Part shown: in pieces, positions 47,060 to 59,545 of the stretch
Position numbering within the stretch: position 1 is the stretch's first letter
How the letters are laid out: each line of letters opens with the position of its first letter
From: Bactericera cockerelli
Lineage: Eukaryota > Arthropoda > Insecta > Hemiptera > Triozidae
DNA: 64,000 nt
Assembly (NCBI GenBank): GCA_024516035.1
Contig: CM044960.1
Span: 19,546,668 to 19,610,667, forward strand
Direction: 5' to 3'
Program-made: the position numbers and the translations under genes
The notes under the pieces: generated by a model
What the model was told of the DNA's origin: nothing
Databases searched by the model: none
The model's input: the letters and a program-made list of their open reading frames with translations, nothing else

Positions 47060-48019
47060 TCATTTTATGTTTTAACTTTCATTGGAATATTGCTCTCTCA
47101 ACTGAAACATACCCGTGACTAATGCTAACTTTGAACTGTTAGGGAAGTGACACTTCCCCTCGTGGCATGACACAGTCCCAGGGCACTGGTACACATAGCA
47201 CTTTGCATATCGCACGTAAGAGTCGCAACTTTCTGTTAGATAATTATTCATTACTTGAGAAAGTTTTGTGCTTGTAAAAATGTCAACTTTGAGATTTTTT
47301 ATGCCACGATCTTGCTTGAAAAATGTGTATCTGTTCAATCATCGTTTCTAATTAGCTCAGGTTTTCCGCTCCAGCCACTTTAGACTCTTCATCTCTCTTG
47401 CTACTCCTCTCCTTCATAAGTATTACTCTCCAGTGTTTTGTCTACTTTCTGTTTACTGTTTCCCCTTTCTCTATCATTTTCCATTATAATAACTGCTATC
47501 CACTATATGAACTTATCTCACATAGTATTATCTCTTTTTTCTCTACTTTTTTGTTTCTTGTCTATGAAATATAATTATAATTAAAAGCATTGCTATACGA
47601 TAATAAATAATAATATTTTACTAGTACCTTCAATCACAACTCAGAAGACTTAGTATGGTTCAGTGCTAGGCATGTGGGAATTTTTCTTTACCTGGAGGTG
47701 AATGGTTTCTACTCTCAAAATTAAGTTTAACAGCAATCTATCCCCTGGCGGTTTGAATAGGGTGACATCTACCTGTGAAGTCGAAGTTCTCAGGTGAACA
47801 CTTCAAAAAGTCAAACTTGCAAAAAATTTTCCCAGACAGTTAAAGGGTAATCCCCTGTGAACGAGTTATCAGTACACTACAAAAGTCAATTCAAAACTAA
47901 CAGAATTTTCTCACACATAAATAATTCTAGATAATATTTACTACAGTCAGAATTACCATGACTGTAAAGGAAGAAAACAAAAGGTAAAAGCTCTGAAATA
48001 CATCGAATAATCATTACTC
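47060..48019. other. No gene or named repeat seen
   Basis: Just left of it (47036-47053) is ACACCTCGGCCGAAGTGT, a near-palindrome shared with 30106-30123. Otherwise unremarkable AT-rich DNA. Confidence 0.4.
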
Positions 48020-48165
48020 GTTAAAGTTATCATAGTTGTGGTAATCACTTTCGTGATATCACACTACTCAAACTCGCTTTACGAAATCTAGCTGTAACCT
48101 GGACTTGAACCACCGACCTCCAGTACAAGTCCGCCACCTAATTGAACAAGCTATGAAGTCGGTTA
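48020..48165 (-). repeat. tRNA(Lys)-like SINE, copy 4
   Basis: On the minus strand: GGCGGACTTGTACTGGAGGT, B box GGTTCAAGTCC, GCGAGTTTGAGTAGTGTGAT, then a 3' end with ACTATGATAACTTTAACG. Confidence 0.7.
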
Positions 48166-49772
48166 TAATCATACTCGAACTACCCGAAAGAAACCTATGC
48201 TAAGCACAGTACACACGTGTGAAGTCGTAAGAGTAAACTTACTATCATCTACCTACCATTTACGTGGACCTATACAAATTTGACGTGAAAAAAGATTTGA
48301 ATCTCTCTTTTTCCCATGGTCTAATTATTTATTTCACATCTCCATGAACCACTTGCAGGAACTAGCGTCTGAAGTTTCTGGAACCTGTGCGTCGGGACAA
48401 AGCGGGAGAAAGCTTCTCGAGACGAATTCAAGTGCTTTCGAAAAGAAATATATGTTCAAGAGCAAAGATGAAAAGATTGTTATAATTTTTACAACGACTT
48501 GAAAAACAAATTCAAAACATGAAGAAGAAAAAGTACTTCAAATTTAATGTGGGTTTTTTTTCGTCTCCTCTTTTGCTTTTCAGAGCCTAGACAAACTTGT
48601 TAATAATTCAGTCTCTTTAAAAAAAAATATGCACTACCTAATAAAGGTTCATGCCTTTGAAAATCAAATTGCTAACAGGGTTTTGATAGTAACGGAAATT
48701 CTATATAAAAAAAAAAATATTGAGGCAATACCTATTAAAAAAGTAGATCAAAAAAAGTAATATTTTTAATTTTGACCTATTCATTGGAAATCGGTCGAGG
48801 TACTTACTCATAGTAGGAAAAACTAGCTCAGTTTGCTTGCTCTGGAAGTCTATCTAGGACCTAGGTAATCAAATTATTTTAACTAGTAACAGGACTATCA
48901 AATAAGGTAGACAGTCAAAAATCGGAGCAGCAAAGTATAAGGATCCTACATCCTACCAAATGGACTAATGGGTGAAGATTTTAAATGATACTTCATTAAA
49001 AAAACCGACTTCTTCACAATGTGCATTTGAAAAAATGATGGCATCTGTGCGTCAGACTGGTCAGCACTCACTCAGCAAAGACAATCAGGCTAACCAAACT
49101 AATGGTTGGTAACCATTGGTCAACCAGACTAAAAACATTACCGTGGCTGTTCCGTTCATATAACAACTGTAAAAACTCAGAGATAACAAAATAATACAAC
49201 AAGAACAGAAAGCGGACCAACAATACTCGTATCATGGCAATCCTTCTACTAGCTATTCCGAGCTCACAAAGGCTGTGACAAATCATTTTGAGTAGCTAGT
49301 TTGTTTGCCTAGAAAATGCTGATAAAACCCTTGTCGTAATATGACCACAAAGTGACGTAAACCAAAACAAAACTCGTATTAGAAAGAAGCAAAACATACA
49401 ACTTGTAAAGTATCTAGCAGTAACAAGAAGCACGGCATTATGAATATCCAGTAGGTAATTTCATAAACAGAAACCCTAATGTAATAGACCCCCAATGTGT
49501 CAGATATTGTAACTGTTAATAATTCCGTACCCAATCCCGGGTAATGGACGTCCCCCTGACCCGGGGTCCACAGCTCACGGGCAAACACAATATCAAATGA
49601 AATATTATACACGGGGAACCAACTTTGACAATTTCGAAATATATCAAGTCCCTGAACCGTTGTTGTAACTTCATTTACAGAGAGGTAGATACAGGTAGGT
49701 ACATACATTATGTACCTATTGAGGTTGGGAAGTATGGATGGTTAGGGAGGTAAGTACCTCTTGGTATTGCAG

Positions 49773-49872
49773 AGACGATGATCAGGATTTCCACCACCCC
49801 AACTTACCGCTAACTATTAACGAAGGGATGAGTAGCTCCATATCGATACACAGACAGGAACAGGAAGATATG
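49773..49872 (+). CDS. Unassigned exon-like segment
   Basis: GTATTGCAG acceptor, one open frame (DDDQDFHHPNLPLTINEG, then SSSISIHRQEQEDM) and a possible ATG|GTACAC donor. The composition looks coding, but no family is recognised and no partner exon was found. Confidence 0.3.
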
Positions 49873-52557
49873 GTACACTGGGAGCTTCATGGATTAGAGA
49901 TAATTATATACAAAATAGATACCTATACTATATTATGTACATTATTGATTAGTGATTACAGGTATTTTACCATACTTTCATACATACCAATTATAGTATG
50001 GATTATCATTTTGTAGAAATAAGTAATTATTTATGTATCGGAATTTGTTCAAACTTTATATGAGCAATAATAATTTAACATCGTTCTAAATTCAGTTTAT
50101 CTATTTGATCTCTATATGCAATGTTCTGGATTCGTGACACTTGTGCAATGCAATAACTGATGCATGCTTATGACTTAGCCTCATTCATCTTGTCTAATTC
50201 ATAGTAAAAAATATTGTGTTTCTCATCGGGTGCCAAGTCTTTCAATAAGTCCTTTCGATCATTTTTGAAAACCCTAATCATTACATTATTATGTGGATAA
50301 AATATTGCTTGAGATTCAAACACACGGATCCCGTAATAAACTTACTTGGCAGTGCTTGCAACCACTCAACAAATACATAGAAAGAAAAACAGCAAGAAAA
50401 CAAATCTACACCTGGCAATACTTGTATTTGTACCAAGGGGTTCTGATTTCATAGAATGATTTGCTAAGGTGATTTAAAATCCATGTTTTGTCTGCTAAGG
50501 TAGGTTTTTCTTTGGTTCAGGTGTCGTTTGTCAAGGTGTAAATTTACTGCTGCTTATACCTACCTGAAGAACAGCTGGTGAAGTTATTATTCCTACTGCT
50601 ATTACTACTATTAATAACCAATCTAACCAGACACAGGGTACGCAGGGACCCTCAGCACCCCATTGTGCCCCCCTTCATTTACCTACATAACGGAGAACCG
50701 GTTTCGGAAATTCATAAGTGGTAGCGTCAGGCGTCAGGGGAGGTGCGTGCATTGTAATCCGGTGCGTTGAAAGAGTAAAGAATATAATCAGTAGACTTTG
50801 GATTATACTCGTACGTTCTAAAATTTAAATGCAAACACACATTATGAATGGTTATTGTTGCACATCCACTAATTTTATACCTAGATTACACAGTGATAAG
50901 ATTCTTGTCTGTCAATCTACTATCAGCTGTATGCTGATTGGTTGAGGCATGACATTTGGTGCTGGCGAAGATTTGGATTTACTAGTGAATATAATCCTCC
51001 CTACTCAAATATTAATATGGAGATTTGTAGGGGTAGGGGAAGGAGGAGATCTTCAGCTTCAGTGAGGAAACCAGTTCATTAAAAGGAAAAATGGCTTTTC
51101 AATTGAATTAGAATCTCATACTTTCAAAATTTGTTTGTAATACTATTTATATGATCAATTGCCAATAAACAAAGGATAACATATTAGAATAATTTATTTG
51201 TAATATGTATAATGTATATGATTTTCAGCTTGATGAAGAATCAATGTTTGTCATTCAATGTATCATCTGTGATGCATACGTTTAGAGTTTAAACCCCTCC
51301 ACTGGTAAAGCGGTTTGTGCTTTCATATTGATATTCGGAAATAAAAATGAAACTGCCCCCCCTGTGTAGTGTATAATTTAGATTTTCACTGCACACGACA
51401 ATTTTTCGAGTTTTCAGCTGTTCAAATTTTCACTCTCTAATATAGAGGGTTGATTTTTTTATCATACTATCACTTTGCACCCTCTTGATGTTTGATGAGA
51501 GAGAGTCATGAGGTCCAATAGTTTTAAATTTATATCCAAAGGGTTAAATTTATATTGAGAACTTTTTCTAGTCTTATAAGAACTTTCATCCGGTTCTTGT
51601 AGGTTCGTTGGCCCGAAAATCAACTGCTGCCGTTTTTGGGCTTATTAACTGTATTTCTTTGTCATACCGTTCGATTTTTCTTCATTTTACAATGTCTTAC
51701 ATTTTGGACAGTATGTATAGTACAATTCTTAGACTTTATTCAAAACACAGTATGAAAAACATGTTGAACTTGCTAGCAAAGACACCCCAAAATTAAAAAA
51801 AAAAAACTCAGAATACCAAAAGCATGCTGCTAAGTAAAGATGCCCCAAATGTAACATTTAGAATACTACTATACTGATAATACTGAAATTCAACCAATAT
51901 TATGTTATTCAGGAATCATTATAACATCTCATAACAAAGCAACGTCAGACTATAAAATAAGAACAATAGTGGCAAAACAAGCTTTTATTGATTAAAACGA
52001 GCTATTAACAAATTATCATCTGATCATCAACATGAGAAAAAAATCATCATAACATATTATGTTTGGAGTGTCCATGTTCATACTTATGAATGTGAAACGT
52101 AGATAATGGAAAAGAGTGATAGCAAGATGACAAAAAACGTAAGATGACAATAACGAGAAGAAGTAGAAGAGCTGATGAAATCAATTGAGACAAGAAAAGT
52201 CAAACTCATACTATCCAACATAACGATTTCATCAACAACAATAGGTATTTACTTCTTCTTATATACTAACATCAGGTAAAGGGACTCAATGAGTCATATG
52301 GTCTGAGGTACCTGCTAAAATTACGGGACTCAAATGACATGAAAAAAAGGTCAACGGGACTCAATGAGTGTACGTCCAGAAATCAAGAGGAAGACGAGAA
52401 AACAATACTTCAACGAAATCGGGATGTCTATGCACTGCGAATCAATTAATAAATTGAAAAGTGTAGCAAGAATAGTGATGACTTCAAAGACAACGTATTG
52501 CCTTAGAACACTTGATGATAAGCAAATACAAATTCTTTTTGGTACATTGTACGTTTT
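49873..52557. other. No gene or named repeat seen
   Basis: AT-rich DNA. GGGACTCAATGAGT occurs at about 52278 and 52356 with a partial copy between (about 52325), a small local repeat. Confidence 0.4.
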
Positions 52558-52705
52558 TAAACCGACCTCAGTAGTTTGAAGTCGGCGGACTTGTAACGGG
52601 AGGTCGGTGGTTAAAGTCCCAAGTTAAGCAAATATTCAGTAAAGCGAGTTTGAGTAGTCGTGACATCACGAAAGTTATTAACACAAATATGATTTAAAAA
52701 AAAAA
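52558..52705 (+). repeat. tRNA(Lys)-like SINE, copy 5
   Basis: CCGACCTCAGTAGTTTGAAG, GGCGGACTTGTAACGGGAGG, B-box-like GGTTAAAGTCCC, then GCGAGTTTGAGTAGTCGTGA and a poly(A)-like end. Confidence 0.7.
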
Positions 52706-54114
52706 CCAACTTTTTGTATGTTTATACGAACATCAGTAATGAATCAATCACTTTATTTTTGAAGCAAACGAGGCCTGCGTAAAATAAGCTAAATTTAAAT
52801 CCCACACAGATCATGTCACAATGTAACATTGTTACCGAGACTACAATAACATCAGCACTTTTTCAGAGGAAAGCACACAAATATTGTGAAAATTATGACA
52901 TATTTTACATTTACCTCGAGTCGCAATATACTTTTCGTAGAATTTCAACAGTGGTCATGTATGCTTTGTGCTGTTCATTTAGCTCCAGCGCTGGAAATAC
53001 AATACATACTTATTTTGTTATTTCATTTTTGATACCACGTGGCCTAAATATTAAGGGGTGTTGACTGTTGCCATGATCAAAATACAGGGTGAAAGTCAAT
53101 CCACGAAATAATATAAAGATTTTGTTGCACCATCATACATACTCGTACGACTAAGACCTTGATTCTTTCAGGTTTTCAATGGAAAAACAGTTGTTAATTT
53201 TTCTTGTAATATTATGACCCACATTGTTATACTTAAAAAAATTGATATACTTAAAAAAAGGAGACTAGCATAGTCTTAACTAACTGAATTTGCTGAAACT
53301 TTTAAAGTTTTGTGGATAGAGAGTCTAACCATCATTCGAGAACTCAGCTACGTCACATTTACAGCACCAAATCTTGTTCGTAAAATCTGTTTAAAATACC
53401 ATAGACATACACATTACACAGTTATCCATTGAATTTCTGACTAAACCATCCTGTAGTTGAAACAGCGTTCCCGCTCTGCATACAGTATCATTTATATTTG
53501 CTTTTGTTTACTTCGTTATAATAATCGTGCTAGCAATGAAAATAATATCTGTTATAATAATATTCCATTAGATATTATTATTATTAATACTCTAATTAAT
53601 TCAGTTTTAATCCTGAGCCCCGTGGTCCAAACTGTACGTATTATGCAAATGAATTTGTCAAGTAGAAGTACGTTGTTTATTAATTCCTAACCCAAGAGTT
53701 GTTTCTTTTATATTGAAAACTGAATCCACTTTGTCCTTTTCTCCATGCAAGCAAAAAGTAATTGTTCGTCAAGCAATTACACGGAGGGATTCAGCAGAGA
53801 TGTGATTTACTGGAGCAGAACGTGCTTCGTGTAGTTCAATGATATTATTTATGTTCCTTAAAAGCGTGGTTTTACAGAATTCTAGAGATGAATTAATAGT
53901 CATCTACCATTCCAACGAATCTTTTTAGCTGAAGATTTGTAATCATGTTCACTTCAATCTGTATGCCTTTCAAAAACCAGGCAGATAACGTGAGATTTTT
54001 TCTTTTTTTTGTCTTTCTGAACAATGTAGTTCTTTAAATTCAAAGTGGAATGCTTGCTTTAATAAAGGTATAATGTCACATTATAAAGAAGGTACAGATA
54101 GCATTGTGATTTAA
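52706..54114. other. No gene or named repeat seen
   Basis: AT-rich DNA. ATACAGGGTGAAAGTCAATC near 53082 resembles the CAGGGTG transposon ends at 6002 and 6138, but no partner end is visible. Confidence 0.4.
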
Positions 54115-54700
54115 CAAAATAATATCATAGTAGAACTTGTAGCGTAAAAATGTGGAATTTGGATAAGGTGGAAATCCTCGATTTGTGAAATTAGTGCCGG
54201 TCCCGATAAAATCCTCTTTGAGTGGAATTTTGGTACCTGTTTATGTGCAATTGAAAATTTCCCAAATTTTATCTTTTTTGCCTCTGCAGCTTGAACTTCC
54301 TTAATTAAAATTGAAAACTGTGGAATTTGGGTTATCCCAAAACCTGTAACTTTGTGTAATGTAGACGCTCGCTCGCTACCTATACATCTGCAACGATCCA
54401 TGATCCTTTGAATCTGCGTGTGGTGAGTTGTTGAGTGTAGGTAACACAAATTGTAAATAGCACATGCATTTTTGTCCTCAGTTCTGATTGACATGTTTAA
54501 GAGGAAGGTGTTAATGGTAAGAGAATTTGTCTCTTACGATTAACACGATGGGAAATCGTTAACCTAACAAATTAACGCTATGTCGTATCATATGCAAACG
54601 CTTTTGTACCTGGATATATAGAAAAAGGGTACAAAAACCTGTTTAATTTGAACTGGCTATGTGCAATACCTGGATAAGTGCAATAGAAGGGTCAACTATT
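54115..54700. mobile_element. Possible pogo/Tigger-like element remnant
   Basis: GTGGAATTTGGATAAGGTGG, repeated GTGGAATTT words and, at the right, CCTGGATAAGTGCAATAGAA followed by GGGTCAACTATT resemble the noncoding ends of Tc1/mariner pogo-type elements. No complete inverted pair or TA duplication could be fixed. Confidence 0.3.
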
Positions 54701-55163
54701 CACGGCGATCCCATGTATAATATCCAAGTTCGACTTACGAGAGTTGTCTTTTTCAATAAGAATCTCCAAAATCATATTTATTAACTCATCATTCATGATG
54801 AAAATGATCACTAGTGAAAATTGGTTTTGCTTTAGTAAGTTCTCTTCGGGGTCAAATACTAAAATGAATAGATTAAAAGAAAAATTGACTGACATGGACT
54901 CTTTGGAATAATCTTAACCTGTTAAATTTTCTCTACATATAAGCACTTAGTACAATTTCGCGCTTAGTCTTTGCTCATTAAAGTTAAGTCTAGCTTTGGC
55001 TATCATTATTCCTCTTTGGATTACATCAGAGAAGCTAAATACAAAGAGAATAATTTTATTCTTGTATAATTCCTTGTTTGTTGCTTACTTTATCATGACA
55101 GGCAGAGAGAAAGCGAAAGATAGAGCTATGGAAAACTGAGGGGAAAGAAAAATGTAATCGGAG

Positions 55164-55275
55164 ACAAAGAGAAAGTCAGGAATGATAGTCATAAGAAGAG
55201 AATACAAAAAAGAGAGCGAGAGAGAGAGAGGGAGAGACAGAAGTATGGGTCATGAGAGAGGAGTAGAGAAAGAGA
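55164..55275. repeat. Imperfect GA-rich simple repeat
   Basis: Purine-rich stretch with AGAGAGCGAGAGAGAGAGAG at its centre, just left of the second foldback element. Confidence 0.8.
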
Positions 55276-55308
55276 TGAAAAGAGGGATTTAATCCTGCAT
55301 CAGGGAAA

Positions 55309-56350
55309 GGTGCGTTAAGTTGACAGCCCACCAGAACGGATTTTGACCAAATAAGGCTCAACGTTTTGTACTCGTTTTGTACCGTTTTGTGCCAACAAAA
55401 ATTTATTTTGTACCCCTACCGTTCTCGAGATATAGACCCCCCCAGGTGGGCTGCTATCTTAACGTTAAGTTAGCAGCCCACCAGAACGGATTGAGTTGAG
55501 ACTAGGTTTATTGGATTCGGCTCGTTTTGTACCGTTTTGTGCCAAAAATATTTTTCTCCTGCGACCTTTCGTTCCCGAGATATTGACATCTGAAAAAGTC
55601 ACTTTTTGGCGGGAAAATTTTTTTTCTTGGAATTTTCGGGATTTTTTTATACCATCGTTTTGTACTCGTTTTGTGCTCCAACTTTTGTCATCAAAACTTT
55701 TTTTGTACCCCTACCGTTCTCGAGATATAGACCCCCCCCAGGTGGGCTGCTATCTTAACGTTAAGTTAGCAGCCCACCAGAACGGATTGAGTTGAGACTA
55801 GGTTTATTGGATTCGGCTCGTTTTGTACCGTTTTGTGCCAAAAATATTTTTCTCCTGCGACCTTTCGTTCCCGAGATATTGACATCTGAAAAAGTCACTT
55901 TTTGGCGGGAAAATTTTTTTTCTTGGAATTTTCGGGATTTTTTTATACCATCGTTTTGTACTCGTTTTGTGCTCCAACTTTTGTCATCAAAACTTTTTTT
56001 GTACCCCTACCGTTCTCGAGATATATAGACCCCCCCCAGGTGGGCTGCTATCTTAACGTTAAGTTAGCAGCCCACCAGAACGGATTGAGTTGAGACTAGG
56101 TTTATTGGATTCGGCTCGTTGAAAAAATTACGATAGTAAACCCCCCCTATGTTTTGGAGAGACTGGATCTTACGTCATTTTTCAAAACAAAAAAAAAAAT
56201 ATTTTTTTGAGCCTTCAGGGGTAGAATTTTTCTATATAAGCCAGTAAATAACCAAAACTTGCCCGAGAAGTGATATCATGTTAAAATATGAATAAAAAAA
56301 ACATCATCAAGGAAGAAAATGTATCCCGCGTGATTTATAGTCTACCTATA
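55309..56350 (+). repeat. Left arm of the FB-like element
   Basis: Terminal partial unit, then units starting at TTAACGTTAA near 55459, 55755 and 56053 (the last cut short at about 56118), then 56118-56350. Each unit gives the same short open frame (LGLLDSARFVPFCAKN), which is a repeat by-product and not a gene. Confidence 0.88.
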
Positions 56351-56371
56351 CAGGGTGTCCCTTATACAGAT

Positions 56372-56573
56372 TGATACATATTGATTATTTACTGGCCGGA
56401 AGAAATTCCTCTTCTGGACTGGGTACCGAATGACTGGTCACTCTTGGTTTAGATTTTCCACCAGTTCACTTTTCTGTTCTCTGTTAAATAAATGTAAAAT
56501 AGATTGATTCACTCTTACACCATACATTCGTACATTATTAGTTATTTCCTTAGTTAGTACGACATACATATCA
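56372..56573 (+). repeat. 5' LTR of the Gypsy element
   Basis: 202 bp, TG...CA termini, contains CTGTTAAATAAATG (possible AATAAA-type signal). Identical to the 3' LTR. Confidence 0.93.
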
Positions 56574-56583
56574 ATTGGCGACG

Positions 56584-57408
56584 ATGGAGAAAGAAATCAA
56601 ACAATGGAGGAACAAAAGGGCGACATTCAAGGCGATGCTTACGAAGACAGATGGAAAAATTTCACCGGACTGCTCACCGGAACAGCTGACGGCATATGAA
56701 GAACTTATTGTGTTCTATAGAAAAAAATACGAAGAAGCTCAGGACACATTGGATACACTGGTACAGGAGGAAGAGTTAGAGCAGGAACAAAGTTACAGGT
56801 TTTCAATTTACGAACTGATAACAGGTATGACTGTAAAAATTTTACAATTGAGAAACAAGATGGATACACCTAAAACAAGCAATCCCCAATCATTATGTAC
56901 AACATCAAATTTAAATTTTGTTCCTTATCAAGAGGACGAAACTTTTTCGAATTTTGTCAAACGACTTGAAACTTTCATGTTGCTAAAGGGTAATTCAGAT
57001 GAAAAAATGAAGGTATATATTCTACTACATGCTTTATTACCTCACATACATGAGAAATTATATGATATTTGTGCCCCAGATAGCCCTATTAACAAGACAT
57101 ATGAGGAACTTGTTAAAATATTACAAGAACATCTAGAACCAAGGCCTAGTCTCTGGGCACTACAAAATAAATTTATAAACCGTACTCAGGAACATAACGA
57201 ATCTGTCCTACAATTTTCGACAGAACTAAAGAAATTAGCCAAGTACTGCGAGTTCAAGTGCGAGCGGTGTGAGCACTGCACAGCGGATGTATTCCTGAGT
57301 TTGCAGTTCATCAGAGGACTTGCTGATCCAGAGGTGCGGATGCGGCTGCTGCAGGACAAGGATAAGAAGAGCTTCAAGGACGTGGTGGGACTTAGCTTTG
57401 ACGGTTGA
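56584..57408 (+). CDS. gag: Gypsy Gag, matrix/capsid part
   Basis: Gag forms the retrotransposon particle. The first ATG is at 56584, only 10 nt after the LTR and next to the primer binding site. The N-terminus is charged and coiled-coil-like. The capsid region has NFVKRLETFMLLKGNSDEK and RPSLWALQNKFINRTQE, typical of Gypsy Gag. The frame ends at TGA 57406-57408, just before the zinc knuckles. The expected continuation (LALTVEMAKQDN) is in the +1 frame from about 57389. A single-base change near 57385-57390 or a frameshift would explain this; a mutation is more likely because Gag-nucleocapsid is normally one frame. Confidence 0.85.
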   Translation: MEKEIKQWRNKRATFKAMLTKTDGKISPDCSPEQLTAYEELIVFYRKKYEEAQDTLDTLVQEEELEQEQSYRFSIYELITGMTVKILQLRNKMDTPKTSNPQSLCTTSNLNFVPYQEDETFSNFVKRLETFMLLKGNSDEKMKVYILLHALLPHIHEKLYDICAPDSPINKTYEELVKILQEHLEPRPSLWALQNKFINRTQEHNESVLQFSTELKKLAKYCEFKCERCEHCTADVFLSLQFIRGLADPEVRMRLLQDKDKKSFKDVVGLSFDG

Positions 57409-58744
57409 AATGGCTAAACAAGATAATTCGTGCATGGGGGAAAGTAGAGTCAAGGCGCCTATCGGGCTAAACCAAATAAAAACTACGCCGACGAACGTAA
57501 GTTACAACCCTATTCATGTTACAAGGGAGAACAAGATTATTTCAGAGCCTAGGAGATCAGAAAAGAGTGCCGCAAGTAAGCACACTGATGCTAGTACAAA
57601 CCCAAATGATTTGAGAGGTAAATGCTATCGATGTGGGAATCCTCAGCATAGGGCCAATGTTTGTAAATTTCGGAACACATTTTGTTCAAAGTGTAACAAG
57701 ATCGGTCACATTGCTAGAGTCTGTATGTCATTTATTAAAAGTAACAAGCATAAAAACCATACAGTAGAAGAACAAATTTTAGGAGAAGAATCCAATTACG
57801 AAGTTAATTTGATACGTAGTAAAAAAACTGATAAATGTATGGTACACGTACTAATAGAAACAAAACCATTCCAAATGGAGGTAGATACAGGAGCCTCCCT
57901 AAGCTCTATTTCTTATGACGATTACAACAAATTAAATCTGAATAGTAAGATTTACAAAACTAGCATAGAAATGAAAACTTACACTGGCGAAATCATAAAA
58001 CCTAGAGGAGTGTGTTTTGTGAAATGTAACTACAAGAGTCAAAATTTTGTTGGTAAACTGATCATAGTAAATCAGATGGTAGACCCTATTTTTGGTCGCG
58101 ACTGGATTCGCGAAGTAAACTTGGATTGGGCTGAAATAAAAACATTAACATCTGCTAAAAGCTCACCGTTGGAACACTTACTTGCGAAATATGAAAATGT
58201 TTTCAGTGACAAGATCGGAGTCATACCGAGTGAACTGGGCCATCTCGAGCTGAAACCAGACGCGACTCCAATATTCTGCCCGCCGTGTCCAGTGTCGTAT
58301 TCACGGAAATTGAAAACCGAGGAAGAGCTGCTGCGACTTAAAAAAGAAGGAATCATCACGAAGTCGAATTTCGTCATTCACAAGACATCAGCTGCATTTC
58401 ATCCATCCATCAAGATGCAGCTGAGGAAGGTGCCAAATAGCGACGGGGTATCTCCCTACTCTATGATGCTTGGAAGAGACCCGAGAACAAGACTCGATGC
58501 TATCATGAAACCTCCGGAGCTAGAAACAAGGAACACTCAACCAGCAGTCTCACACAAAGGCAGATTTTTCAATATAGGAGACCGAGTGCAAGCTCGCAAC
58601 TACTTCCGAGGACCAAGATGGGTATTTGGAAAAATAACAGAGCGAAAAGGATTGCTGCATTACGTGGTGACTTTGGATGATGGACGGGAGTGGCGGAGAC
58701 ATGTGGATCAGATCCGACTCACACATTACAGGGGGGACATATGA
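57389..58744 (+). pseudogene. pol: Gypsy nucleocapsid-protease with truncated pol
   Basis: Continues Gag in another frame. Two CCHC zinc knuckles (CYRCGNPQHRANVC at 57623-57664, CSKCNKIGHIARVC at 57683-57724), then the aspartic protease motif VDTGAS (DTGA at 57884-57895), then the start of reverse transcriptase (KTEEELLRLKKEGIITKS, about 58360). An in-frame deletion joins this, within about 58365-58400, to the end of integrase (GVSPYSMMLGRDPRTRLD, then WRRHVDQIR). The RT catalytic motif, RNase H and the integrase DDE residues are gone, so it cannot replicate by itself. The TGA stop is formed by the first three bases of the 3' LTR. Confidence 0.88.
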
Positions 58745-58943
58745 TACATATTGATTATTTACTGGCCGGAAGAAATTCCTCTTCTGGACTGGGTACCGAA
58801 TGACTGGTCACTCTTGGTTTAGATTTTCCACCAGTTCACTTTTCTGTTCTCTGTTAAATAAATGTAAAATAGATTGATTCACTCTTACACCATACATTCG
58901 TACATTATTAGTTATTTCCTTAGTTAGTACGACATACATATCA
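58742..58943 (+). repeat. 3' LTR of the Gypsy element
   Basis: 202 bp, identical to the 5' LTR, followed by the target duplication CAGAT. Confidence 0.93.
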
Positions 58944-59513
58944 CAGATGCAAATATTTTAAGGGTAGGTTCAGCCCACCGTGAACGATCATATGAGCGAA
59001 ACTTGCAGTGGGGCATTTTGCTTCTCTAAAGAGTTATGGCCAAATCCCTGTTTTTCCCACAGGTCTAGAGGTCACTTGTATCGATGCACGTTTTTAAAGA
59101 AATGATAGCCAGTAAATAAGTTTTTACTTCATGTATGGATATTTGGATAATCATGCATATTTCCCTTCAAATGCAGTTGGTTGCATGAAAAAATATTGAA
59201 ATACCAGAGAGATATTTAATCATAAGTTCAATATTTTTCTAAAATTTGGTTTTTTTCCTTTTTTCCCTTTCGTGAATTTAAAGTACTTCTACAATTGCAA
59301 TTCTGCGTATCACTAGTTAAAAAAATACCCTATTATGTTTAATTTTAGAAAAAAGAAAGCTCATTTATATCACTTTAAAGATCATGGAACTCAAGTCACA
59401 CAAAGCTCAAAAAACACTTCTGAATCATGATGGAAAATTCAAAGTTGGCTGAATTTTAACAGAATTGGCGCGTAATTTGAGGTATAAATACACTGCTCTG
59501 GGATGTTTCACTG

Positions 59514-59545
59514 AAACACCAGCGCCGAAACAGGCGCTGGTGTTT
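59514..59545. other. Perfect 13-bp GC-rich hairpin
   Basis: AAACACCAGCGCC and its exact reverse complement enclose GAAACA. It falls at the point where similarity to the foldback family ends, so it may mark an element terminus. Confidence 0.6.

Larger units (their letters stand above)
56372..58943 (+). mobile_element. Ty3/Gypsy retrotransposon, deletion derivative with identical LTRs
   Basis: 202-bp LTRs (56372-56573 and 58742-58943) start TGATACAT, end CATATCA and show no difference. CAGAT flanks the element (56367-56371 and 58944-58948). TTGGCGAC, two bases after the left LTR, is the likely primer binding site; ACAGGGGGGACATA before the right LTR is the polypurine tract. The length of 2572 bp is about half a normal element: reverse transcriptase, RNase H and the integrase core are missing. 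No env. Sequence type suggests the Mag group (inference). Identical LTRs mean a recent insertion. Confidence 0.93.
56351..59512 (+). mobile_element. Diverged, deleted copy of the 9.2-kb foldback family, split by Gypsy
   Basis: The tip CAGGGTGTCC (56351) and TATACAGAT are followed, after the Gypsy insertion, by GCAAATATTTTAAGGGTAGG and onward. This matches 6150-6400 and then jumps (near 59205) to sequence matching the mirror of 7810-8110 of the first foldback element. Divergence is clearly higher than between the arms of the 9.2-kb element. Confidence 0.75.

Noticed and set aside
49379..49708. 109-codon minus frame with FDIVFARELWTPGQGD
   Set aside because: No splice signals, no family recognised, and AT-rich codon use like random DNA.
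55496..56093. Near-identical open frames of 63-99 codons (LGLLDSARFVPFCAKN) in both foldback arms
   Set aside because: They are the tandem 296-bp repeat read in one frame; no start context or family match, and they occur in every unit.
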